Part shown: piece by piece, positions 31,421 to 38,844 of the stretch
How the letters are laid out: each line of letters starts with the position of its first letter
Numbering within the stretch: position 1 is the stretch's first letter
NCBI GenBank assembly: GCA_015039365.1
Contig: WION01000500.1
Coordinates: 1-38,844, forward strand
Direction: 5' to 3'
Length of the DNA stretch: 38,844 nucleotides
DNA from: Amanita rubescens
Taxonomy: Eukaryota > Basidiomycota > Agaricomycetes > Agaricales > Amanitaceae
The notes under the pieces: model-generated
The model's database searches: none
The model's input: the letters and a program-made list of their open reading frames with translations, nothing else
Told to the model about the DNA's origin: nothing
Made by a program: the position numbers and the translations under genes

Positions 31421-33287
31421 TCAGTCAGTCGTTGCATTGGTAAACTGAGTGGTCGCAATTCCGACGCGATTGTTGGTGGTATCATATACACTGTAGAAGC
31501 GCTGCAAGAAGGCGAAGCCATCTGTAAGAGTTTTAGTTGAATATGATCTAGAGGGGTATCCATCTGCCACGAACTAATAAAGTCAAGTCCCGAGCCACTA
31601 TTATTTCCCAAGTCTCCAACGACGAGGTATATCTTGTTGGGATCTCCACCAAGGACCTTATTCTGAACGCGGGGCCAAACTTGGGCATTAGGGGTAAGTT
31701 CGAAAGTTGTCTTATTGGTAGGTCAGCCCTGATACAAAGCCTTGGAGATAGATCGACATACATTACCAATCTTGAAGTGCAAGTTTTCCAACTTGTCGTA
31801 CTGTTGCTGTGTGATAGTCAATAGTCCGGTAGTGCTATAAGTGAAACACGAAGTCAAGTATCGCAATTTGGAGGCATTAGATATATCTACCTATCCAATA
31901 CACCACCAGTTGCCTTTTGGTATGCCTTGAAAGCATCTGTGGCTAGCAACAACTGCGTCGTGCCCGTGTCGACGATGCCAGCTGTCTGAGAAAGAATGGG
32001 TGTTCCGCTTCCATATGTAATGCTTTGGTCAATTCCCCAGTACTTGTTTGCCGGAGAGGACTTCGTGATTGGAACATATTCGATTTGCCCAGTGTACCTG
32101 GAGAATCGTAAGCATATATCTAATAATTTGCTAAGATTAGTCCAACTTGGTATCGTCCACGTCACCAAATGACAATTCTCCGTTGGGGGTGTCGTCGGCC
32201 GTGGTGGTCGGGGCAAATGATATCGCAATTGATTCAGTGGGTATGATCCCTAGCTTGTAAAGGTTATCCGCTACTGTAGGAACACTGGGTTCTCCGGATA
32301 TGGTGTCTATGAAAGCGTTAACACGATGCTGTCACACATGGTCCCAAAAGTCTTTACCTGCTGTTAAGTCCACAGGGCCAATCCTGTACGCCGAGTCAGC
32401 CTTCACAAGTGAGTAAAACCGAAGCGTCCTTACCCCAAAATACCATCAACTCCGTCGTCTAATCCCTGAGCAGAGGATGCCACTCCAATAGATTGTTCCG
32501 TAATAATAAAATCCGGTCCTAACGAAACGAGATCGATATCTGGGGAGGATTAACAACGCGATTCAGGATGACTTTGACAAGTTCCTACATTCAGCACCAG
32601 AGAATTGGCCTGAACCATAGCTGGTGTGCTGAATGAAAGAGAATGATGCAAGTCTCATGTACACTAAACTCGCACGTACCACGATTTTCCCGGTGGGCTT
32701 ACACGTTGATGTTTGGTGATATGTCTGCGACGCGCCGACCCAGCTGGTGAGAGTCAATCAATTATTCTGACGCATTGTGGCGATAGTTTCATACGTGTTT
32801 GAGCTCCCTAAAAACGCACTTAGCTGAGTACAGAAAATGGATGGTCGATCTTACCGGTATCAATAAGAAGATTGAAAATTTGAGCCGGTTTTCCGATGGC
32901 AACAGGGATGGTGTAATTTACGCCTGTAATAATTTTAGAGCTGGGTAAGCATGAAACGAAATATCACCTGCCTGCATCAGTTACATTAATACGGTGCTCG
33001 GGTCGGATTGGTGTAGGCGGGGATTCATTTCTTGCTTGGAAAGCGGCAGGACCATGCGGGTGCAACCCAGACAAGAGCTTCTGAGCACGAGTATTATCAC
33101 GAGACAGCGCCTCCAATGCTCCCCCGGCAACGCGAGACTTAAACGGGACGGCTGAGTTAGACATGCTAGAAGGTTTCGATGCGAAGTATCTGAGGAGAGG
33201 GGATGACTGCAGCAGCCGGCAGAACCGTTTTATGGGTTGTATGGCCATTGGATCCCAGGAGGCAGTGCTACTACGACACAGCACCAT
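31421..33287 (-). CDS. A1 family aspartic protease (polyporopepsin-like)
   Basis: Pepsin-family aspartic endopeptidase. Twelve exons on the minus strand give 436 residues from the outermost in-frame ATG: 33287-32972, 32923-32855, 32807-32795, 32743-32680, 32628-32589, 32539-32434, 32383-32358, 32306-32147, 32097-31891, 31834-31762, 31710-31575, 31521-31421. Both catalytic motifs are intact: LLIDTGSSNTWVGA (Asp127) and AGIVDTGTTQLLLATDAF (Asp308). A flap region YGSGQFSGAEY and the C-terminal KIYLVVGDLG and GFAFLQRFYSVYDTTNNRVG also fit. The first catalytic motif is split over three exons by a 13-nt microexon. Intron 1 has a GC donor (GCAGGT). The start is uncertain: no clear signal peptide precedes the propeptide-like VPFKSRVAGGALEALSRDN, and the ATG at 33164 or an unseen upstream exon is possible. 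Confidence 0.88.
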
Positions 33288-34051
33288 TTCATTTTATCAT
33301 TCCGTCAAGACCCTGTCAAAAGCTCGACAAGGGAATCTTCACCGTTTTCGATTGATTCTTGCCAAGTGCCAAGACTCCTGTAGAATGGCCATCACATCAG
33401 TACGCCACATTAGTTATCTAAATGAGAGTCCAAACGTACGGCGCCGGAGGACAGATTACGTAGATCTTCTTGTTACGATCGCTCACGGCCGCGGGAAACA
33501 TGAATATGGAATCTGGATAACACAGGTTCAAGACCATTTATCGCGCCGAATGATCGTAGTAATTCGAATGGCAGGCACAGCCTAGCTTTTAGCAGATACG
33601 CCGGGCTGCGAATGGAAAGCAGACACTGTTATGGCAGTTCGGAACGGAAGAAGCAACTTGCCTATTAGGTTGATTTGCGCTGACCTCGAGCGCCAGAATT
33701 ATGGTACTTCCAAGTATATAGTTCGTGCTTGTGAACAATCCAGAGTAGTAAGGATTGTTTAGGTGGGCGTCAGGCTTCAGCCGCCGTCTGACGCCCGCTT
33801 CTGGGACCTCTTGCGAACATCATTCTAGACGTGCAGCCCTATCCCAGGAAAGGGTGATTTGAGATAAGTCATAGTGAGCAAAGGATTGAACAACTTCTGG
33901 GCACTAGCCGCGCTAACGGCAATGGCACGCTGGTCATGTTCAGAATCATTACACGTTTTGATGGCATATCATTTTGATAAGTATCGTCTGGGCGGCATGA
34001 TAAAAGCGTATCGAATGTTGAAGTTCCGTTGAGTGGATTGGAAAAAAGAGA
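33288..34051. other. Intergenic region with one strong hairpin
   Basis: No gene is recognised. At 33765-33796 GGGCGTCAG and CTGACGCCC form a 9-bp perfect stem around a 14-nt loop that itself contains GGC-TTCA-GCC. The frame at 33163-33585 overlaps the protease antisense and has no family features. Confidence 0.5.
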
Positions 34052-34132
34052 GGTGCTACCAGGGTTCGAACCTGGGTTTCGGGAATATGCTGATATCAAA
34101 ATCCCGAGTGATGACCACTACACTATAGCACC
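34052..34132 (-). tRNA. tRNA-Gln(UUG) with 10-nt intron
   Basis: On the minus strand the acceptor arms GGTGCTA and TAGCACC pair over 7 bp. The T arm CCAGG/CCTGG encloses TTCGAAC, and the internal promoter boxes are intact. The anticodon stem CGGGA/TCCCG encloses 17 nt, that is a 7-nt loop with anticodon TTG plus a 10-nt intron (TATCAGCATA) after position 37. The 5' part TATAGTGTAGTGGTCATCAC matches the usual fungal tRNA-Gln. Confidence 0.92.
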
Positions 34133-34204
34133 ACAGGAAAACGTAAGTTTTCATGACATCAAATACATTATAGCAGGAAGGTCGGTCAAGGGCGAAAAAG
34201 ATTA

Positions 34205-34285
34205 GGTGCTACCAGGGTTCGAACCTGGGTTTCGGGAATATAAAGACATCAAAATCCCGAGTGATGACCACTACACTATAGCACC
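34205..34285 (-). tRNA. tRNA-Gln(UUG) with 10-nt intron, second copy
   Basis: The mature tRNA sequence is identical to the copy at 34052-34132, on the same strand 72 bp away. The 10-nt intron differs (TGTCTTTATA), so the pair is a tandem duplication in which only mature sequence has been held constant. Confidence 0.92.
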
Positions 34286-34359
34286 TGCAACACCGTGGCG
34301 CTTACGTCTCTATACAACTCGTATACTATTACGGTGTTCCCTTTATCACCATCATTGGA

Positions 34360-34993
34360 ATGCCATCGAACGTGCGTATCACCGAGTATGCACCACCAGT
34401 CCTTCGAGCACCTTCTCCTGCAAGTTCTGTGGGTACTGTATATGGCGAAGATCAAACATCTTTCTCGGACCTGGAGTTGAGCGACGACGCTCTGGCTAAA
34501 AAATACGAGGATTGGCTCGAGCTACGAAAGCCAAGGAAAGAGGAAGAAAAAGCGAATGGACCCGTTCTGTTGGAACGTCCGGAGAAAGGATCGAAGGAAG
34601 AAAAAGGTATATAACTACTGGGCTAATTCTAGATCAGACTGATTTCCGCCACGCATAGATATGTACGAGAACGCGATGCTGGACCTGCGCAGAAAAGTAC
34701 GCGAGGTAGAAGAGAACGAGTTGCTTGACCAGACGCTACTGCGTGGCTCGCGAGCTGGTCTCGTTCAACCGCCATCCACGAACGACGTTGACCAGCTCCT
34801 GCGGAGTATGATGGGAACCAATGTTCAGGCTACAAGCACATTTGCACGTCCGACTTCGGGCGGTCAACGATCAGAGATTGTAGCTCCAGGACCGTGGCTG
34901 AAAAAGGAGGTGATTATCCCACCTTTTGCCCCAACGGACGAGGATTCGGAGGCCGATGCGGAATTCGTGTTCGCGGCGCTCGGGAATCGGTAA
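34360..34993 (+). CDS. Conserved-looking small coiled-coil protein, unknown function
   Basis: Two exons (34360-34606, 34659-34993) join in frame (KEEK then DMYENAMLDL) to give 193 residues. The middle (about residues 45-115) is highly charged and predicted helical, with KKYEDWLELRKPRKEEE and LRRKVREVEENELLDQTLLR, suggesting a coiled coil. The C-terminal third is Pro/Ser-rich and ends in an acidic stretch (TDEDSEADAEFVFAALG). There is no signal peptide or membrane segment. I do not recognise the family. It is oriented convergently with the BTB gene, with 154 bp between the stop codons. Confidence 0.65.
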
Positions 34994-35147
34994 TGAGGTC
35001 ATGGTTGCAAAGCTGGGACCGTGATCCACTTATGTAGACAAGAAATGTACACAGAAATGCGCGACAAACCTTGCTGTATAGTACACCTTTGGTAACATCG
35101 AAATAATATACAAACCATAAAACTACAATTGAGTTGAATTGAACAAG

Positions 35148-36368
35148 TTACAGAGGGTCCGAAAAAAAGTCCGGGAGAGCATCTTCAATCTTCTTGATAG
35201 TCTCTAAAAGACATTTCTTGGCCTGATGCCTGCACTCATGGTGCATATAGGTTGTGTTGCTAAATTTCTCATACTCCTTTTGAATATACTTGAGTTTTCC
35301 CAAAACATCCGCTGCGCCTAGACACAGAACGCCCTCACTTCGAGATTTCTCTCTCCAGAAATCTGCCCAGCTTAGGGTACATCCGTGCTGATGCCAGGTT
35401 ACACCGCACGCTTGAGCATGCTCGAACTCGGGAGGTACCGCCCTTATCCGCTCCCATGTTCTTGCCAGGCGGTAATAGCCAGTCAAAAGGCGCGTTCGCT
35501 GAGGAAGTGTTAAAACAGGAATATCCTCGCCTGGAGGGTCCTTATCAACAATCGGTTGAGGCGCAGTTGCAAACTCCGGCATGCACCACTTGTCGATAGA
35601 ACAGTTCTGCAAGACCTCCAAATAACTGACTCCACGAAGACTTGGAATATCCAACTCGTCGGCAATAGCCATGGCCATATATGCATGATGAATGGAGCTT
35701 TTTGTGAGCTGCGTTAGGATGCTGACCAAGGTATCTAGGAGACGCTGATGGTGGCAAAGTTGGGTTAGTCGTAGAACACGGGTGAGCTGGTCAAGGGTCA
35801 TGTTGAGAGGTGCAGGGTTCGTGGGGGTCGGTTGGGACACGGGGATACCGTCAGACGGAGAAGAGATGGTATGTTGCGTGACACGTCTGTAAATAGCGTC
35901 CAGGGCCCATGTCTCCGTCGACTTGAAGGAGTACTTGTTGGCAACCTGGGCAATGTCGATTAGTTTGACCAAGTCGCCACCTTCTGACGTGATAATTGCG
36001 ATTTCTGCGGGTCTATTTACCGTATCAGGTTTAGCGTAAGGAATGGTATAGACAAATGGGGTACTTGCAATGCGTATAGGGACCAAAGGAAATGCTTGAA
36101 CTCCGAGACAGTATCCCCAGACAAGACAACCGGATTATCATCGGAGGATCCTTCATCGGGCTTCCCTCCCTGAGGAAGAGAAAACATGGTGCTAAAGCTC
36201 GACGCATCCTTGCTCAGGATGGACCGGTGGAGCTACGAGATAAACTGTGGTTATTAAGACGTTCTTCTACAATAACGCACTGACATTGAAGAGGGTTCCC
36301 TCGACTCGAATGACGCAGCTACCATCGTTGAAGTAGAATGTATCGTCTCTTGTACTTGTCTCTTGCAT
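35148..36368 (-). CDS. BTB/POZ domain protein, basidiomycete type
   Basis: Three exons (36368-36285, 36232-36069, 36012-35148) give 370 residues. The N-terminal part is a BTB fold as found in the expanded basidiomycete family: DDTFYFNDGSCVIRVEGTLF, HRSILSKDASSFSTMFSLP, NPVVLSGDTVSEFKHFLWSL, then LVKLIDIAQVANKYSF. The rest is helical, with several Cys/His (CHHQRLLD, HECRHQAKKC), and has no assigned domain. BTB proteins usually dimerise or act as Cullin-3 adaptors; whether this one does is inference. Intron 2 (36068-36013) has a GC donor (GCAAGT) and is required to restore YALPAEIAI. The single frame starting at 36086 would lack the BTB core. Start ATG 36368 directly precedes the conserved region. 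Confidence 0.85.
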
Positions 36369-36509
36369 ACCAAGTGCGCCAGGGTGACTTGAAGTTGTTG
36401 CCAGGTCACTCGATCGTGTGTCACTCGCATTGCGTAATTCCTTTTGACACCTACTAGAGCACCATGCTGATGACGTTTAGCCATACTTCACTTCACTCCT
36501 ACTCCCACC
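36369..36509. promoter_or_regulatory. Divergent promoter region, BTB gene / aldo-keto reductase
   Basis: Only 141 bp separate the two start codons, so both promoters lie here. I see no distinctive motif. Confidence 0.4.
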
Positions 36510-37782
36510 ATGCCGTTCGGCACTAAAATTCTCAATGATGGAAACCAGGTATAATGACGGCGTTTGTGCTACATCGTCGTGATAACCTCTTGCTCAGATT
36601 CCAGCAATTGCTTTCGGCACAGGCACATCGCTAAAGGGCAAAGATGTTTCTTCCTATGTAGAACAAGCGTTAGACTTGGGGTTTTCTCACATTGACACTG
36701 CCCAATGTGAGCATATCTGATAATAAAAATAAGGTGTATGCTAACGTCTACCGCAAGTTTACCGAACAGAAGAATCAGCGGGAAAGGGTATCAGAGAAAG
36801 CGGTCTTGACCGGTCAGAAGTTTATGTTACGTCAAAGTACTCTTCTGGCGACATACAAGAAACAGTTCGGAAGAGTCTCTCCAATGCCAGTTGTATCTAC
36901 CCGTCTCCTTCGTCATTCTGACGTGCTATATGCAGCTTGGTCTTACGTATCTGGACTTGTACTTGATCCACTTTCCTGGGGCGGTCAAAGATTTTGAGAG
37001 TGCTTGGAAAGAGTTTGAGAAGATTAAGAAAGACGGTCTCGCCAAGTACGTGCTCGCTTCTTATCCTTATCCTCTCGCTCACTCATTTACCCAGGAGCAT
37101 TGGAGTCAGCAACTTCAATCTGGAGCAGTTGCAATCCTTGATTACAACTGCTGAAATCAAACCTGCTGTTAACCAGGTAGATAGATTATCCAAATTGAAG
37201 CGCATATAACTGAGCTGTGTTGCATAGATTGAATTGCATCCCTATAATTACGCGGGGCACAAATCGCTCATACAGTATGCTATATTAAATAATATCGTCA
37301 TTGAAGCATACAGCAGCCTCGCGTACGTACATGTTTCACTCAGGGTTTCCATCACTGACGCAAATCTTAGTCCTATAACTAAGTATCGCGGAGGTCCGGT
37401 GGATGTGCCAGTGAACGCAGCCGCCAAGAAGAGAGACGTAGAACCTTCTCAAATCCTATTAGCTTGGGTCAGGGCGAAGGGCGCAGTAATAGTCACGTAA
37501 GTAAATGCACGATGTGTCCGAGCTCTACTGAAATGACGCCGTAGGACGAGTACGAAGAAGGAACACCTTAAGCAGTATTTGGACTCGGCTGATATTGGTC
37601 TGTGTGATCATTGCTCGCTTCCCTGAAGCTGTCTGATGTACTATAATTAAGTGTTGACGGATGATGAAATCACGGCGATAGATGAAGCTGGCGCCAGGGG
37701 CCCCTTCAATTGGAAGCGCCGTATTTTGCCTTTTTCTTTCGGATTATTCATGTATTTTGCCGTTCGTGCATGGCTGCGTTGA
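36510..37782 (+). CDS. Aldo-keto reductase with C-terminal hydrophobic tail
   Basis: NAD(P)H-dependent oxidoreductase of the AKR superfamily; substrate unknown. Nine exons (36510-36548, 36598-36706, 36758-36885, 36936-37045, 37095-37176, 37228-37322, 37371-37496, 37545-37597, 37652-37782) give 290 residues. The catalytic tetrad is complete: Asp46 and Tyr51 (HIDTAQFY), Lys76 (VTSKYSS), His104 (YLIHFPG). Other family marks are KSIGVSNFN, NQIELHPY and the cofactor-binding TTSTKKEHLKQYL. After LTDDEITAIDEAG the protein ends in a segment of about 20 residues (RILPFSFGLFMYFAVRAWLR) that could anchor it to a membrane, which is unusual for soluble AKRs. Intron 3 (36886-36935) uses a GC donor (GCCAGT). 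Intron 2 carries a good branch site (GCTAAC). Confidence 0.88.
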
Positions 37783-38033
37783 CTTCACAGCCTCTTTCGT
37801 TCAGGTAAATGGCATGAATTGTAGTGAGATAGATACCTAAAGGATACATGCAATAAAACTGCATTCTCACAGTAGTACAAGCTAAAAAGGCATGAGGGTA
37901 CAAAAGGTACAAATACAATGCTGACCAGTATGCACTTTACGCGAGTCCCTAGGGCAAGGATTCCTCTCAGGAAGAAAGGAAGAAAAGAGAGAGAAAAAAG
38001 GTCAAAAAGTAAAAGACAATGTTGATGGCTCCT

Positions 38034-38796
38034 TCATATTAGGGGCTTGACGCACACCCTGCGATGTTCCTCCCAATCCTCTCTCTGATGCTCGGGAGAG
38101 CAATATTTGACCAGTCTGCATTTACTGCAAAGCTGACCGGTGATCCGTTTCTCATTGCTCGCCGAGCCCTCAGATGAGGATGTTGACGACTCGTCGCTAA
38201 AAACTACGTCACAATTGATCCAGTTGCACATCTGCTTGGGAACGAGTCTTTTTCGTTTGCGTTTAGTTCTGACGTCCAACACGGTGGCTGTCAACTCCGT
38301 AACGAGGGAATCGAATGAGCTCGCAATCGTCTGTACAGCACGGATTTGGGCAGCCTGTTGGATAGTCGCAAAATATTCTTCGTCTGGCACGTAACAAGGG
38401 TCCGTAAAGAATATTTGAGAGTATGAAGTCGTTTGGTGAGAGAATAAGATGACGAAACGAGGTTTCTTTTCGTAGAGTATGGCGCGCAGCGTGAGATCGA
38501 TTTGAGGGAAACAAGGCGTGCGGCGTTGTCGGACGAGTGTATGACTTAATCGCATGTCTAAAATAACGAGATGAGTAGGAAGCGAAGAACGATACGAGAG
38601 CGGTTTCAAACGCACGTTCGTATTGTAAATAACGTTCTATACTTGGTTTGCAAGCCCTCCCAAAACCATACCGACATGCGAGCTTGAAGTATTCAGTCAC
38701 GTCGTCCATCTCTTGTCTTTTTAGGTCTGTTACGATGACGTAGATTTCATCGCAGCCAGTATCGTGCATTCCGCGGAGGATCATGAGTTCTGGTAG
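38034..38796 (-). CDS. MYND-type zinc finger protein, 3' part
   Basis: Two exons are visible (38796-38616 and 38557-38034). A good acceptor (CTCTTAG) before 38796 and an open frame upstream indicate that the gene continues past the right edge of the window. The C-terminal 60 or so residues form a MYND zinc finger (CNWINC, then LCSKCRLVKYCSPEHQREDW and EEHRRVC), with a Ser-rich insertion between the first and second Cys pairs. MYND fingers usually mediate protein-protein contacts. The upstream region (CDEIYVIVTDLKRQEMDDV) is not recognised. The join across 38615-38558 uses GTGCGT as donor and is the best of two possible donors. Confidence 0.75.
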
Positions 38797-38844
38797 CTAA
38801 GAGGACTCGTGTTTTAGTAGTGGCCAGGCGCGAACACGGTGAAA

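Noticed and set aside
33163..33585. 140-codon plus-strand frame
   Set aside because: Overlaps the protease 5' region on the opposite strand and has no recognisable features.
36254..36484. 76-codon minus-strand frame at the 5' end of the BTB gene
   Set aside because: It is in a different frame from the conserved BTB sequence. The ATG at 36368 gives the family N-terminus.

Overview
This window looks like nuclear DNA of an agaricomycete basidiomycete. The genes are compact and carry many introns of about 45-60 bp with GT-AG and some GC-AG ends, there are several very small exons, and the protein families (multi-exon A1 aspartic protease, BTB protein, TPR-repeat protein, MYND protein) are typical of mushroom-forming fungi. 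Exon structures were built by hand by joining splice sites that keep family-conserved protein sequence in frame. For every complete spliced gene the exon lengths sum to a multiple of three.

Layout. Positions 1-6015 hold no convincing protein gene. From about 1030 to 6000 the DNA is unusually dense in short, mostly perfect hairpins, including a recurring module: a GTCRTCAATAA-like box beside one hairpin, followed by an 18-nt hairpin with a 7-bp stem and 4-nt loop. Positions 6016-17430 form one giant inverted-repeat (foldback-like) structure. It has about 590-bp outer arms, a left array of about 111 copies and a right, oppositely oriented array of about 68 copies of one 52-bp monomer, and a spacer of about 890 bp with no transposase. 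A hairpin of the same type as on the left lies just outside its right end, next to a TPR-repeat gene that is cut off at its 5' side inside a repeat (17450-19024). This suggests nested insertion.

From about 20 kb onward the window is ordinary gene-dense chromosome: 2-oxoglutarate dehydrogenase E1 (KGD1, +), the twin-CX9C mitochondrial protein Cox23 (+), a small secreted protein (-), the DENN-like late secretory protein Avl9 (+), the nucleolar rRNA-processing factor Ebp2 (+), an A1 aspartic protease (-), two intron-containing tRNA-Gln(UUG) genes (-), a small coiled-coil protein (+), a BTB-domain protein (-), an aldo-keto reductase with a hydrophobic C-terminal tail (+), and the 3' part of a MYND zinc-finger gene (-) that runs off the right edge.

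The genes do not form a pathway or cluster. They are mostly housekeeping genes (TCA cycle, respiratory chain assembly, secretion, ribosome biogenesis) mixed with fungal-expanded families. The unusual biology lies in the left half: the giant inverted tandem array, the hairpin-module region it appears to have entered, and the truncated, internally repetitive TPR gene at its right border.
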